Shown: positions 18,504-29,488, counted from the first letter of the stretch. The stretch is 64,000 nucleotides of DNA from Nocardioides marmoribigeumensis (GCF_031458325.1 NZ_JAVDYG010000001.1:2914001-2978000), one strand, 5' to 3'. Numbers and translations are program-made. Notes: generated by a model not told the origin, from the sequence alone.

Positions 18504-19805
18504 ATGAGCTGGGGATTCGAGACCGACCCGGAGTACGCCGCACAGCTGGACTGGGTGAGCGAGTTCGTCACCGCCGAGGTCGAGCCGCTGGACCAGGTGA
18601 TCGACCACGCCTGGAACACCCGCGACCCTCAGCGCAACAAGCTGATCCGGCCGCTCCAGCAGCGGGTCCGCGAGCAGAAGCTGTGGGCCTGCCACCTCGG
18701 CCCCGAGCTCGGCGGCCCGGGCTACGGCCAGCTCAAGCTCGCGCTGCTCAACGAGCGCATCGGCCACACGCACTCGGGTCCGGTGGTCTTCGGCAACCAG
18801 GCGCCGGACAGCGGCAACGCCGAGATCCTGGCCCACTTCGGCACCGACGACCTCAAGAAGCGCTACCTCGAGCCGCTGCTGGAGAACGAGATCGCCTCGA
18901 GCTACTCGATGACCGAGCCGACCGGCGGCTCCGACCCGACCGACTTCCGCACGCGCGCCGTCCTCGAGGGCGACGAGTGGGTGCTCAACGGGGAGAAGTG
19001 GTTCTCCTCGCACGCCAACTTCGCGGAGTTCCTCATCGTGATGGCGGTCACCGACCCCGACGCGCCGCCGCACCAGCGGCTGTCGATGTTCGTCGTGCCG
19101 ACCGACACCCCCGGCGTCGAGATCGTGCGCCCGGTGGGCGTCTTCGGCCACGACGAGGAGGAGGGCACCCACCCCTACCTGCGCTACACCGACGTCCGCA
19201 TCCCCGCCGACCACATGCTCGGGGGGCGCGGCGAGGGCTTCCAGGTCGCGCAGACCCGTCTCGGCGGAGGCCGCATCCACCACGCGATGCGCACGGTCGG
19301 TCTGGTCCGCAAGTCGCTCGACATGATGCTCGAGCGCGCGGTCTCGCGGACCTCCGGCGGCCGCCCGCTCGGCGAGCGCCAGCTGGTCGCCGAGATGATC
19401 GCCGACTCCCACATCCAGCTCGAGCAGTTCCGGCTGCTGGTGCTGCAGACCGCGTGGCGCATCGACCGCTACCAGGACTACCGCAAGGTGATCGTGGACA
19501 TCGCCTCGGTCAAGGCGGCGATGCCCAAGGTGCTCCTCGACGTGGCCGGCCGCGCGATCCAGATCCACGGCTCGCTGGGCATCTCCGAGGAGATGCCGTT
19601 CGGCAAGTGGGCACTGGAGAGCTACCACATGGGCCTCGCCGACGGCGCCACCGAGCTGCACAAGCTGCAGATCGCCAAGCGGCTGATGCGCGGCGTCCAG
19701 CCCACGACGGGGCTGTTCCCCAGCACGCACCTCCCGACGATGCGCGCCGCCGCCGAGCTGAAGTACGGCGACCTGCTGCTCGCCGACGACCCGGTGGACG
19801 CATGA
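18504..19805 (+). CDS. Acyl-CoA dehydrogenase family protein (ACAD10/11 or LvaC type)
   Basis: The 433-residue flavoprotein starts after an AGAGAAGAGAG ribosome-binding region. It has MTEPTGGSDPTDF, NGEKWFSSHANF and a C-terminal QIHGSLGISEEMP...GLADGATELHKLQIAKRL. The late DGxxELH motif is the mark of the human ACAD10/ACAD11 dehydrogenase half and of bacterial LvaC, not of classical FadE. In those systems the dehydrogenase acts on a 4-phosphoacyl-CoA made by an aminoglycoside-phosphotransferase-like kinase. The next gene, overlapping by 4 bases, is exactly such a kinase. The pair is therefore a split version of the ACAD11 fusion. Confidence 0.88.
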   Translation: MSWGFETDPEYAAQLDWVSEFVTAEVEPLDQVIDHAWNTRDPQRNKLIRPLQQRVREQKLWACHLGPELGGPGYGQLKLALLNERIGHTHSGPVVFGNQAPDSGNAEILAHFGTDDLKKRYLEPLLENEIASSYSMTEPTGGSDPTDFRTRAVLEGDEWVLNGEKWFSSHANFAEFLIVMAVTDPDAPPHQRLSMFVVPTDTPGVEIVRPVGVFGHDEEEGTHPYLRYTDVRIPADHMLGGRGEGFQVAQTRLGGGRIHHAMRTVGLVRKSLDMMLERAVSRTSGGRPLGERQLVAEMIADSHIQLEQFRLLVLQTAWRIDRYQDYRKVIVDIASVKAAMPKVLLDVAGRAIQIHGSLGISEEMPFGKWALESYHMGLADGATELHKLQIAKRLMRGVQPTTGLFPSTHLPTMRAAAELKYGDLLLADDPVDA

Positions 19806-20878
19806 GCGGCGAGGTGCGCGAGGAGCTCGCGCCCGTCCGGCCGGGGGAGGACCTCGACTGGGTGGCCCTCGAGGCCCACCTGCGGTCCCACCTGCCCGAG
19901 GACCTCGCCCACGTCGCGGAGGCCGAGGGGTTCGAGGTGCTGCAGTTCCCCAACGGCTCGGCCAACCTCACCTACCGCGTCGTGCTCGGCGACACGCCCC
20001 TGGTCGTACGACGGCCGCCGTTCGGGCAGATCGCGGTCGGCGCCCACGACATGGGCCGTGAGTACCGCGTGCTGTCGCGTCTGCACGCGAAGTACCCCCG
20101 CGCACCCCGCGGACTGCTGTTCTGCGAGGACACCGAGGTCGTGGGCGCACCCTTCCTGGTCTCGGAGTACCGCTCCGGGCTGGTCGTGTGGGACTCCGTC
20201 CCCGACGCGCTGCGCACCGTCGACGAGCCCGGCCGCGCGATCGGCCTCGCCGTCGCCGAGGCGCTGGCCGACCTGCACGAGGTCGACCCCGACGACGTCG
20301 GCCTGGCCGACCTCGGCCGCCCCGAGGGCTACCTCGGACGGCAGGTGGCCGGGTGGACCAAGCGCTGGGCGGCCGTGGCCTCGCAGCCCGAGGGCCCGGT
20401 CTGGGAGGTCGGCGAGAAGCTGGCCGCCACCCTTCCCGAGACCCGCGTCACCGGCTTCGTGCACAACGACTTCAAGATCGACAACTGCCAGTTCGCGCCC
20501 GGCGACCCCGGCACGGTGGTCTCGGTCTTCGACTGGGACATGACCACCCTGGGCGACCCGCTGGCCGACCTCGGCACCCTGCTGAACTACTGGCCCGGCG
20601 AGCCCGGCCAGGCCAACGCCGTGCCCGGGCTGGACGGCTTGGGACTGCCGACGCGGGACGAGGTCGTCGAGCGCTACCTCGCCCGCCGCGGGCTCGACGT
20701 CGACCCCGCCGTCATGGACTGGTACGAGGCTTTCGGCTGCTGGAAGACCGCGGTCATCCTGCAGCAGCTCTACGCCCGCTTCGTCCGCGGCGAGACCACC
20801 GACCAGCGCATGGGCGAGCGCGGCGCCCAGGTCGACCCGCTCGGCCTCCGCGCGCTCGGCCTGCTCCACGCGAGCTGA
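19802..20878 (+). CDS. APH-family kinase, probable 4-hydroxyacyl-CoA kinase (LvaA/ACAD11 N-terminal type)
   Basis: The 358-residue phosphotransferase has an N-lobe FPNGSANLTYRV loop and an LVVRRPPFG strand. The catalytic loop is GFVHNDFKIDN (Asp and Asn), followed by SVFDWDMTTLGDPLADLG, which contains the Mg-binding Asp. Kinases of this clade sit next to, or are fused with, ACAD10/11-type dehydrogenases. In Pseudomonas levulinate catabolism LvaA phosphorylates the gamma-hydroxyl of a 4-hydroxyacyl-CoA so that it can be eliminated. The gene overlaps the ACAD gene by 4 bases and is followed by a small two-Cys protein gene. The role as a gamma-hydroxyacyl-CoA kinase is inferred; the family assignment is secure. 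Confidence 0.87.
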   Translation: MSGEVREELAPVRPGEDLDWVALEAHLRSHLPEDLAHVAEAEGFEVLQFPNGSANLTYRVVLGDTPLVVRRPPFGQIAVGAHDMGREYRVLSRLHAKYPRAPRGLLFCEDTEVVGAPFLVSEYRSGLVVWDSVPDALRTVDEPGRAIGLAVAEALADLHEVDPDDVGLADLGRPEGYLGRQVAGWTKRWAAVASQPEGPVWEVGEKLAATLPETRVTGFVHNDFKIDNCQFAPGDPGTVVSVFDWDMTTLGDPLADLGTLLNYWPGEPGQANAVPGLDGLGLPTRDEVVERYLARRGLDVDPAVMDWYEAFGCWKTAVILQQLYARFVRGETTDQRMGERGAQVDPLGLRALGLLHAS

Positions 20879-20922
20879 CGCACCACACCGACGAGCCACT
20901 CACGAACCGAAAGGCAACACCC

Positions 20923-21222
20923 ATGGACCTCAAGGCCGGCCAACGCCTGCACAGCACCGTCTGCGACACCAGTGTCGTCGTCGTCAAGGGAGCGACCGGG
21001 GTGGACCTCACCTGCGGTGGGGCTCCGCTCTCCGACTCCGCCGGAGGCGTCGCCGGCGCCCCCGCGTCCGGTCACGACGAGGGCTCCCTGCTCGGCAAGC
21101 GCTACGAGGACGCCACCACGGGGATCGAGGTGCTGTGCGTGAAGCCCGGCGCCGGCAGCATCGCCGTCGACGGCCGTCTGCTCACGCTCAAGGCCGCCAA
21201 GGCCCTGCCGTCCAGCGACTGA
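20923..21222 (+). CDS. Small conserved protein, possible LvaB-like partner of the kinase
   Basis: This 99-residue soluble protein is compact and beta-rich. A central VDLTCGGAPL motif follows an early STVCDTSVVVV strand, then LLGKRYED and IEVLCVKPGAGS, so there are three Cys residues. It has no signal peptide or membrane segment. I recall similar small proteins next to acyl-CoA genes in other actinobacteria but know no function for them. It starts 45 bases after the LvaA-like kinase gene. In Pseudomonas a small uncharacterised protein, LvaB, is encoded next to LvaA and is needed for its activity, so a partner role is plausible. I cannot verify homology here. Confidence 0.7.
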   Translation: MDLKAGQRLHSTVCDTSVVVVKGATGVDLTCGGAPLSDSAGGVAGAPASGHDEGSLLGKRYEDATTGIEVLCVKPGAGSIAVDGRLLTLKAAKALPSSD

Positions 21223-21247
21223 CCGGCCGGACGAGGGAGGCACCGTC

Positions 21248-22315
21248 ATGATCCTCACCGACACCGAGGACCTCGAGGCCCTGCGCAAGGTCACCCGGGA
21301 CTTCGAGTCCACGGTCTCGGCGCACGACGTCATCGAGCGGGAGGCGCGGGTCGACCGCGCCCTGTGGGAGCGCGCGTGCCGGGAGCTCGGCGTGGCCGCG
21401 GTCGGCGTCCCCGAGGCGTACGGCGGCCTCGGGCTCGGTCCCGCGGGCATCGCCGTCGTGCTCGAGGAGGGGGGACGCGTCCTGGTCCCGCTGCCCCTGC
21501 TCGGGTCGATGGTGCACGCGCAGGAGCTGCTCGTCGCCAGCGGTGACCACGCCCTGCTCGAGGAGGTCGTGCCCGGGCTGCTCTCCGGGCAGGTCGTCGC
21601 GGCGGTGGCGGACCGGGAGGGCCTGACGCCCGCGTCGGCGGTGCGGTCCGGTGAGGGCTGGCTCCTCTCGGGCACCAAGGCAGCGGTGCTCGACGGCATG
21701 AGCGCCGACCTGCTCCTCGTCGTCGCGGCGACGGACGCGGGGCCCTCGCTGTTCCTCGTCGACGCCGCGGACGTGTCCCGCGAGGCGGCCGAGTCCCTCG
21801 ACCTGACCCGTGACTTCGCCCGCGTGTCGCTCGACGCGGCACCGGGACGGCTGGTGGGCGACTGGGCGTCGCTGTCGACCGCGGTCGCACCGACGCTGAC
21901 GCTCGCCGTCGCCGCCGAGGCGGTCGGCTCGGCCGAGGCGTGCCTGGAGGCCTCGGTCTCCTACGCCAAGACCCGCGTGCAGTTCGGGCGCGAGATCGGC
22001 AGCTTCCAGGCCGTGAAGCACCTCCTCGCCGAGGTCGCCGTCCGCATCGACGACGCCCGCAGCGCGCTCGACCACGCGATGTGGGCCGCGACCCACCACC
22101 CGGAGGAGGCTGCGCTCACCGCCTCGATGGCCGCTGTGACCGCGACGACGGCGCAGCTCCGCGCCACGGCCGACAACATCCAGGTGCACGGCGGCATCGG
22201 CTTCACCTGGGAGCACACGGCGCACCTCCACTTCCGTCGCGCGCGCAGCAACGCGGCGCTCTTCGGCGACGTCCGCCACCACCACGAGAACGTGCTGAGC
22301 GCACTCGGCCTGTGA
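21248..22315 (+). CDS. Acyl-CoA dehydrogenase (FadE type, short subunit-like)
   Basis: The protein is 355 residues, shorter than usual (380-400), with a reduced middle domain. The C-terminal half is well conserved: TRVQFGREIGSFQAVKH and QVHGGIGFTWEHTAHLHFRRA, as in ChsE2/FadE29-like subunits. Those form alpha2-beta2 enzymes with a longer ACAD, and the gene at 10758 would be the natural candidate. It starts with a GAGGGAGG ribosome-binding site 24 bases after the small LvaB-like gene and overlaps the next gene by 4 bases (GTGA). The substrate is unknown. Confidence 0.9.
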   Translation: MILTDTEDLEALRKVTRDFESTVSAHDVIEREARVDRALWERACRELGVAAVGVPEAYGGLGLGPAGIAVVLEEGGRVLVPLPLLGSMVHAQELLVASGDHALLEEVVPGLLSGQVVAAVADREGLTPASAVRSGEGWLLSGTKAAVLDGMSADLLLVVAATDAGPSLFLVDAADVSREAAESLDLTRDFARVSLDAAPGRLVGDWASLSTAVAPTLTLAVAAEAVGSAEACLEASVSYAKTRVQFGREIGSFQAVKHLLAEVAVRIDDARSALDHAMWAATHHPEEAALTASMAAVTATTAQLRATADNIQVHGGIGFTWEHTAHLHFRRARSNAALFGDVRHHHENVLSALGL

Positions 22316-23355
22316 AGGCCTTCCAGATCGTCGCGCCCCGGGAGACGTCGCTGCGCGACGTCCCGGTGCCGTCGCCCGGACCCTCCGACGTGCTCGTCGA
22401 GGTCGCGGCCGCCGGGGTGTGCCACTCCGACCTCCACCTCGCGCACGCGCGCGCCCTGCCCTACGAGCTGCCGCTGACGCTCGGTCACGAGCTCGCCGGA
22501 CGCGTCGTCGCGGTCGGCGACGCGGTGACCGACAGGACCGTGGGGGAGCAGGTGGTCGTCTACCTCTGCTGGGGCTGCGGCGAGTGCCGGGCCTGCCTCG
22601 GCGGCGCCGAGAACTACTGCCTGGCCCACCACGACGACTCGGTCCCGGGTCCGGGCATGGGGCGCCACGGCGGCATGGCGGACTACGCCGTCGTCCCGGC
22701 GCGCCACGCCGTGCCCCTGGGCGACCTCGACCCCGTGGCGGCCGCTCCCCTCGCGGACGCCGCGCTCACGCCGTACCACGCCGTCGACCGGGCCCGCCCT
22801 CACCTGGGGGAGGGCTCGACCGCGCTCGTGATCGGCGTCGGCGGGCTGGGCAACCTCGCGGTGCAGATCCTCGCCGCGACCACGGGGGCGCGCGTCCTCG
22901 CGGTCGACACCGACCGCTCGCGGCTCGAGCTCGCCGCGACGCACGGCGCGCACGAGGCGCTGGTGAGCTCCGAGGACACCGCTGCCGACGTGGCCGAGCT
23001 GACCGCCGGGCTCGGCGTCGACGTCGTCCTCGACTTCGTCGGCGCGCAGGCCACCCTCGACCTCGCCGCTGCTGCGGTCACCACGGGCGGGCGGATCAGC
23101 ATCTCGGGCCTCGCCGCCGGCCGACTGCCGCTGCTCGCCGGTCCACCGCCGTACGGCCTGCCCTGGGGTGTGTCGGTGGTCAAGCCCTACGCGGGCTCGA
23201 GGGCCGACCTGGAGGCCGTCCTCGACCTCGCGCACGCCGGCGCGATCCAGGTGCCGGTCGAGGTGCACGCCCTCCCCGATGCCGCCGCGGTGCTGGAGCG
23301 GCTCGAGGCCGGTCTCGTGCAGGGGCGCGCCGTCCTCGTCCCCGACCGGCCCTGA
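22312..23355 (+). CDS. Zinc-dependent alcohol dehydrogenase (MDR family)
   Basis: The 347-residue MDR enzyme carries both zinc sites. The catalytic site is in GVCHSDLH with GHELAGRV, and the structural site is the four-Cys loop CGECRACLGGAENYC. The Rossmann loop is GVGGLGNLA, followed by VDTDRSRLELA, whose Asp favours NAD over NADP. The start is GTG overlapping the preceding stop (GTGA), which keeps the canonical N-terminus MKAFQIV. It should oxidise a primary or secondary alcohol intermediate to an aldehyde or ketone. Confidence 0.92.
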   Translation: MKAFQIVAPRETSLRDVPVPSPGPSDVLVEVAAAGVCHSDLHLAHARALPYELPLTLGHELAGRVVAVGDAVTDRTVGEQVVVYLCWGCGECRACLGGAENYCLAHHDDSVPGPGMGRHGGMADYAVVPARHAVPLGDLDPVAAAPLADAALTPYHAVDRARPHLGEGSTALVIGVGGLGNLAVQILAATTGARVLAVDTDRSRLELAATHGAHEALVSSEDTAADVAELTAGLGVDVVLDFVGAQATLDLAAAAVTTGGRISISGLAAGRLPLLAGPPPYGLPWGVSVVKPYAGSRADLEAVLDLAHAGAIQVPVEVHALPDAAAVLERLEAGLVQGRAVLVPDRP

Positions 23356-23410
23356 CCCCCGAAGCCCATCGTCCGGGACCAGCCCGGCACGTCACACGAA
23401 GGAGACCCAC

Positions 23411-24193
23411 ATGAACCGCTTCGTCGACAAGGTCGTCCTCATCACCGGGGCCGGCTCCGGTCTCGGCCGTGCCGCGGCCGCCCGGGTCGCGAGCGAGGGC
23501 GCGAAGGTGTCGCTCGTCGACCGCGACGCAGCCTCGCTGGCCGACACGCGGGAGCTGATCGAGAAGGAGAACCCCGGTGTCGAGACCCTTGTCGTCACTG
23601 CCGACGTCGCCGACGAGGCGCAGGTCGAGCACTATGTCGCCGCGACCCTCGAGGCCTTCGGGAAGATCGACGGGTTCTTCAACAACGCGGGCGTCGAGGG
23701 CCGGCAGAACCTGACCGAGGACTACGCGTCGGCGGAGTTCGAGAAGGTCATCGGCATCAACCTCACCGGCGCCTTCTACGGGCTCCAGCACGTGCTCCGA
23801 GTGATGCGGCTCCAGGGCCACGGCGCGATCGTCAACACGGCGTCGGTGGGTGGCATTCGCGGGATCGGCAACCAGTCGGGCTACTCCGCGAGCAAGCACG
23901 GTCTCGTCGGCCTGACCCGCAACTCCGGTGTGGAGTACGGCCAGTACGGGATCCAGGTCAACGCGATCGCGCCCGGCGCGATCATGACGCCGATGGTCGA
24001 GGGCTCACTCCGCCAGATCGATCCCGACAACTGGGAGGAGATCGGGCAGCAGTTCGTCCAGCCGAACCCCATGAGGCGCTTCGGCGAGGCCGAGGAGGTC
24101 GCGGCGCTGGTCGCGTTCCTGCTCTCCGGCGAGGCCGGTTTCATCAACGCCGCGGTCGTCCCGATCGACGGCGGGCAGTCCTACAAGTACTAG
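23411..24193 (+). CDS. Short-chain dehydrogenase/reductase
   Basis: This is a classical SDR of 260 residues: TGAGSGLG, DVADEAQVEHYV, FFNNAG, a catalytic Ser in NTASVGG, YSASKHG, and PIDGGQSYKY at the C-terminus. Asp40 in SLVDRDA after the second strand points to NAD(H). The ATG follows AAGGAGACCCAC. It is part of the long plus-strand run and ends 9 bases before the NTF2-like gene, so the two are probably coupled. Likely role: oxidation of a cyclic or acyl-CoA alcohol; the substrate is unknown. Confidence 0.9.
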   Translation: MNRFVDKVVLITGAGSGLGRAAAARVASEGAKVSLVDRDAASLADTRELIEKENPGVETLVVTADVADEAQVEHYVAATLEAFGKIDGFFNNAGVEGRQNLTEDYASAEFEKVIGINLTGAFYGLQHVLRVMRLQGHGAIVNTASVGGIRGIGNQSGYSASKHGLVGLTRNSGVEYGQYGIQVNAIAPGAIMTPMVEGSLRQIDPDNWEEIGQQFVQPNPMRRFGEAEEVAALVAFLLSGEAGFINAAVVPIDGGQSYKY

Positions 24194-24202
24194 GAGAGCA
24201 GC

Positions 24203-24667
24203 ATGACGAATGACACGATGCGCGCGGACACCGTGACTCGACAGGCCCTGGCGGCGTACGTCGCCAAGGCCCAGGTCGGGGAGGTCCTGCAGGCCTACGC
24301 CTTCGGCTGCGACGAGAAGGACCGGGAGGCGCTGCTCGGCGTCTTCACCGAGGACGCTCGGGCGACGTACGACGGCCAGACCTGGCTCGAGGCTGGGACG
24401 ACCATCGTCGACTGGCTGCTCGAGGCGCTCGGGGGGCTCTCCTACAGCCAGCACATGATCACGACCCCGCGGACCACCATCGACGGGGGCACGGCCCACG
24501 CCGTGGGCTACCTCAACGCCCACCAGCTCGCGGGCACGGACCCGGCGACCCTGATCCGGATGAACGCCCGTTACGACTGCGACCTGCGCCCGGTCGACGG
24601 CAGGTGGCGCATCAGCAGCCTCACCCTGACGGTCGGGTGGTTCGACAGCGGAGCGCCCGCGAGCTGA
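24203..24667 (+). CDS. NTF2-like (SnoaL/ketosteroid-isomerase fold) protein
   Basis: The 154-residue protein has the alpha+beta cone pattern: helix LQAYAFGCDEKDREALLGVF, an FTEDARATYDG strand, the SQHMITTP segment, and final strands with GRWRISSLTLTVGWF. Members act as isomerases, dehydratases, cyclases or non-enzymatic binding proteins. It resembles the other NTF2-like gene in the window (33256), which sits in the P450 operon, so the two may act on related intermediates. It is the last gene of the run and lies only 6 bases from the convergent pntB gene. Confidence 0.82.
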   Translation: MTNDTMRADTVTRQALAAYVAKAQVGEVLQAYAFGCDEKDREALLGVFTEDARATYDGQTWLEAGTTIVDWLLEALGGLSYSQHMITTPRTTIDGGTAHAVGYLNAHQLAGTDPATLIRMNARYDCDLRPVDGRWRISSLTLTVGWFDSGAPAS

Positions 24668-24673
24668 GCCCGG

Positions 24674-26107
<1,434 letters not shown>

Positions 26108-26116
26108 TCTTTCCGG

Positions 26117-27667
26117 TCAGGACCTGGAGAACATGGCGAGCATGCGGCGGGTCACCGCGAAGCCGCCGAAGACGTTGATGGAGGCCAGGAGAATGGCCAC
26201 GAACGACAGCACGGTGATGACGTTGTCGTCCTGCCCGATCTGCAGCAGTGCCCCGACCACGATGATCCCGGAGATCGCGTTGGTCACCGACATCAGCGGC
26301 GTGTGGAGGGCGTGGTGCACGTGCCCGATGACGTAGTAGCCGATCACGATCGCCAGGGCGAAGACGGTGAGGTGCACCTGCAGGGCGGCCGGGCTGCTCG
26401 CGATCAGGGCGAACAGCACCGCGGCTGCGGTGAACACGGTCGCCATGCGGCCTGCTGGAGTCAGCTTCGTCCTCGCCTTCGACTCCTGCGCGGGAGCGGT
26501 CGGGGCCGTGGTGGCGGGCGCGGCGGAGACCTGCACCGGTGGTGGGGGCCAGGTGCTCTCGGTGACCCCGTCGTGGTGCCGCACGACGGTGATGCCGCGC
26601 TGGACGACGTCGTCGAGGTCCAGGACCAGCCGGCCGTCCTTCACCCCGTCGACGCCGGGCGTCATCAGCGTGAGCAGGTTGACCAGGTTGGTGCCGTAGA
26701 GCTGGGAGGCCTGCGTGGGCAGGCGACCGGCGAGGTCGGTGTAGCCGATGATCGTGACGCCGTTGTCGGTCACGACGGCCTGGTCCTTGACCGTGCCCTC
26801 GACGTTGCCGCCGTTCTGGGCGGCCATGTCGACGATGACGCTGCCGGGCTTCATGGAGGCGACCATCTCGGCGGTGATGATCCGCGGCGCCGGGCGGCCC
26901 GGGATGAGCGCGGTGGTGATGACGATGTCGACGTCGGCGGCCTGGTCGGCGTAGAGCTCGGCCTCACGCGCCTTGTAGTCCTCGCCCATCTCCTTGGCGT
27001 AGCCGGTCGCGGAGACCTCGACCTCGGGCGACTCGATGGAGAGGTACTCCCCGCCCAGCGACCTCACCTGGTCGGCCACCTCCGGTCGGGGGTCGGTCGC
27101 GCGGACGATCGCACCGAGCGACCCGGCGGCGCCGATCGCGGCGAGCCCGGCGACACCAGCGCCCACGACGAGGACCTTGGCCGGCGGCACCTTGCCCGCG
27201 GCGGTGACCTGGCCGGTGAAGAAGCGGCCGAAGGCGTGGGCGGCCTCGATGACGGCGCGGTAGCCCGCGATGTTGGCCATCGAGGACAGCACGTCGAGCG
27301 ACTGCGCCCGCGAGATGCGGGGGACGGCGTCCATGGCGAGTGCCGTGATGGGTCGCCGGGCGAGGTCCTCGACCAGGTCGGGGTTCAGCGCAGGGGAGAG
27401 GATCGCGACCACCGTCGCGCCCGGCTTCACCGCGTCGAGCTGTGCGGACGTCGGTGCGTTGACCCCGAGGACGATGTCGGCCTCCGACGTCGACCCGATG
27501 CTCGCGCCGGCCTCGGCGTACGCCTCGTCGGTGAAGCTCGCGGCCGCGCCGGCACCGGGCTCGACCACGACGTCGTACCCGAGCTTGAGCAGCCGGGCGA
27601 CCGTCGTGGGCGTGGCCGCGACACGCGTCTCGCCTGGGCGTGCCTCCAGGAGGACTCCGATGAGCAT
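26117..27667 (-). CDS. pntA: NAD(P) transhydrogenase, alpha subunit (fused alpha1-alpha2 form)
   Basis: The protein has 516 residues, close to E. coli PntA (about 510). The N-terminal two-thirds is the NAD-binding dI domain, starting at [20 protein letters not shown] with [13 protein letters not shown] and [14 protein letters not shown] Pro/Ala linker with a low-complexity stretch follows, then three or four transmembrane helices. Many actinobacteria split this subunit in two; here it is fused. The start is the ATG at 27667. The gene follows an SDR gene by 32 bases, so the transhydrogenase is co-transcribed with two oxidoreductases. Confidence 0.95.
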   Translation of the reverse strand: MLIGVLLEARPGETRVAATPTTVARLLKLGYDVVVEPGAGAAASFTDEAYAEAGASIGSTSEADIVLGVNAPTSAQLDAVKPGATVVAILSPALNPDLVEDLARRPITALAMDAVPRISRAQSLDVLSSMANIAGYRAVIEAAHAFGRFFTGQVTAAGKVPPAKVLVVGAGVAGLAAIGAAGSLGAIVRATDPRPEVADQVRSLGGEYLSIESPEVEVSATGYAKEMGEDYKAREAELYADQAADVDIVITTALIPGRPAPRIITAEMVASMKPGSVIVDMAAQNGGNVEGTVKDQAVVTDNGVTIIGYTDLAGRLPTQASQLYGTNLVNLLTLMTPGVDGVKDGRLVLDLDDVVQRGITVVRHHDGVTESTWPPPPVQVSAAPATTAPTAPAQESKARTKLTPAGRMATVFTAAAVLFALIASSPAALQVHLTVFALAIVIGYYVIGHVHHALHTPLMSVTNAISGIIVVGALLQIGQDDNVITVLSFVAILLASINVFGGFAVTRRMLAMFSRS

Positions 27668-27699
27668 GGGCGCTCCGTTCGTGAGGGTGGGCAGGCTGC

Positions 27700-28473
27700 T
27701 CAGCGGGCGGTCCAGCCGCCATCGACGACGAGCGTCTGGCCCGTCATGTAGGACGAGGCGTCCGATCCTAGGAAGAGCAGTGCGCCGTCGAGCTCGGCCA
27801 CCTGTCCGGGACGTCGGAGCATAGTGCTGCGATCGACCCAGCGGGCGCTCGTCTCGTCGGCGAAGAGCGCGTCGTTCATCTCCGTGCGGAACCACCCGGG
27901 GACCAGCGCGTTGACCCGGACGCCGTGGCGGCCCCACTGACCGGCGAGCTCGCGGGTCATCGCGACGACCGCACCCTTGGACGCGGCATAGCCGACGCCG
28001 CCGACGGGGGCGGCCGAGACCAGCGCCAGGATCGAGGCCACGTTGACGATCGAGCCGGAACCCGCTGCGCACATCGCCTCGCCGGCGTGCTTGGCGAGGA
28101 GGAACGGCCCGCGCAGGTTGATCGCGAGGACGCGCTCGAGGTCGTCCTCGGTCTCGTCCTCGACGCGCGCCGGTCCCGACGCGCCGGCGTTGTTGACCAG
28201 CACGTCCACGCGCCCGGTCTCGGCGAGCACGCGAGCGACGAGGGCCTTGCAGTCGGCGGGGTCGGCGACGTCGCACGCGACCGGTCGGATCGCGCCCGAG
28301 GTCCGCGGGGAGGCGGCGAGGGCCTCGAGGCGGTCGAGGCGGCGCGCGGCGGCGTAGACCGTCGCGCCCGCGTCGGCGAGCACCTCGGCGAAGCGGCTGC
28401 CGAGCCCCGACGAGGCCCCGGTCACGACGGCCGTGCGGCCGGTCAGGTCGGTCAGGTCGGTCAGGGCATTCAT
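27700..28473 (-). CDS. Short-chain dehydrogenase/reductase
   Basis: The classical SDR (257 residues) has [26 protein letters not shown] and VDGGWTAR at the end. YAAARR after the second strand suggests NADP preference, fitting the downstream transhydrogenase. Its start ATG overlaps the stop of the upstream quinone-oxidoreductase-like gene (ATGA on the minus strand). The N-terminus is encoded by tandem 9-base repeats giving the sequence LTDLTDLTG. Confidence 0.9.
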   Translation of the reverse strand: MNALTDLTDLTGRTAVVTGASSGLGSRFAEVLADAGATVYAAARRLDRLEALAASPRTSGAIRPVACDVADPADCKALVARVLAETGRVDVLVNNAGASGPARVEDETEDDLERVLAINLRGPFLLAKHAGEAMCAAGSGSIVNVASILALVSAAPVGGVGYAASKGAVVAMTRELAGQWGRHGVRVNALVPGWFRTEMNDALFADETSARWVDRSTMLRRPGQVAELDGALLFLGSDASSYMTGQTLVVDGGWTAR

Positions 28474-29444
28474 CAGGGGATCATGAGGACGCGACCGAAC
28501 GCGACGCCCGTCTCGACGTAGCGGTGCGCCTCGGCGGCATCGGACAGCGCGAAGCTGCGGTCGAGCACGGCCTTCAGCTCGCCGGTGCCGACCCGAGCGA
28601 TGAGGTCGGCGATCAGGTCGTAGGTGCGCTGGGGCTGGCGCGACTGCTCCATGGCGAAGAAGACCGCCGTGAGGGCGCCGTTCTTCTCCATCAGCGGCCA
28701 CACCTTGGGCGGGTCGACGTCGCGGCCGGCGTTGCCGATCCAGCTGATCCGGCCGCGGTAGGCGAGCGCGGCGATGCTGCCCTCGAGCGTGCGGCCACCG
28801 ATCGGGTCGACGACCAGGTCGGCGCCCCTGCCGTCGGTCAGGCGGAGCACCTCGGCGACCACGTCGACCTGGGTGTAGTCGACGACGTGGTCGGCCCCGA
28901 GGGCGAGCAGCCGCTCCTCCCGACCGTCGGCGGCGACCGAGGTGGTGAGCACGGTCGCGCCGGCGGCCTTCGCGAGCTGGATGGCGGCCAGGCCGACCCC
29001 GCCGCTGCCGGCCTGGACCAGCACGGTCTCGCCCGGGGAGAGGTGACCGAACTCGAACAGGCAGTCGCTGGCCGTGCCGAACTCCACGGGCAGCGCGGCG
29101 GCGTCCTCGAACGACACCGTGTCGGGCAGGGCCCAGACCTTGCGCGCGGTGACGCTGGCGAGCTCGGCGTGCGAGCCCTTCATCATCATCGCCACGACGC
29201 GCTGGCCCGGACTCACCGAGGTCACGCCCTCGCCGACCTCGCGCACCACGCCGCTGGCCTGGTAGCCCACGACGTGGGGGCGGTCGAGCCCCTGGCCCTC
29301 GCGGCGGTTGATCAGGTCACCGCCCTGGATGCCGATGGCGCGGACCTCCAGGAGCACGCCGCCAGGGCGTACGGCGGGGTCCGCGATCTCGTCGTAGCGC
29401 AGGACCTCGGGTCCACCGGTCGTGTTGAACATGGCTGCCTTCAT
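28473..29444 (-). CDS. Zinc-independent quinone-oxidoreductase-like MDR enzyme
   Basis: This 323-residue MDR protein lacks the Cys/His zinc ligands. It has [11 protein letters not shown] at the N-terminus, [15 protein letters not shown], and a Rossmann motif [15 protein letters not shown]. Those features define the QOR/crotonyl-CoA-reductase-like group, which uses NADPH to reduce quinones or enoyl groups. It is the first gene of a minus-strand operon with an SDR and pntAB. A member of the shared palindrome family (29473-29488) lies 28-44 bases upstream of its start, between it and the divergent XRE gene. Confidence 0.9.
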   Translation of the reverse strand: MKAAMFNTTGGPEVLRYDEIADPAVRPGGVLLEVRAIGIQGGDLINRREGQGLDRPHVVGYQASGVVREVGEGVTSVSPGQRVVAMMMKGSHAELASVTARKVWALPDTVSFEDAAALPVEFGTASDCLFEFGHLSPGETVLVQAGSGGVGLAAIQLAKAAGATVLTTSVAADGREERLLALGADHVVDYTQVDVVAEVLRLTDGRGADLVVDPIGGRTLEGSIAALAYRGRISWIGNAGRDVDPPKVWPLMEKNGALTAVFFAMEQSRQPQRTYDLIADLIARVGTGELKAVLDRSFALSDAAEAHRYVETGVAFGRVLMIP

Positions 29445-29472
29445 GGGGAGGACGCTACCCCAGGATCGGCCT

Positions 29473-29488
29473 ATTTACCATGAGGAAT
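29473..29488. promoter_or_regulatory. Operator-like palindrome between the qor-SDR-pntAB operon and the XRE regulator
   Basis: ATTTACCA|TGAGGAAT lies in an AT-rich island between divergent genes (starts at 29444 and 29523). Read on the minus strand it is ATTCCTCA|TGGTAAAT, close to the copies at 42133 and 6659. It could control either or both promoters. Confidence 0.55.

Noticed and set aside
18504-21222. Naming the cluster as levulinate catabolism (lva)
   Set aside because: Only the kinase, dehydrogenase and small protein logic is shared; the rest of the island (P450, CoA-transferases, aldolases) does not match a levulinate pathway.
10758-24667. Assignment as a steroid (cholesterol or cholate) catabolic cluster
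   Set aside because: The aldolase, paired ACADs and DUF35 proteins recall steroid side-chain genes, but no ring-cleavage, ketosteroid hydroxylase or KstR-type operator is visible, so the substrate is left open.
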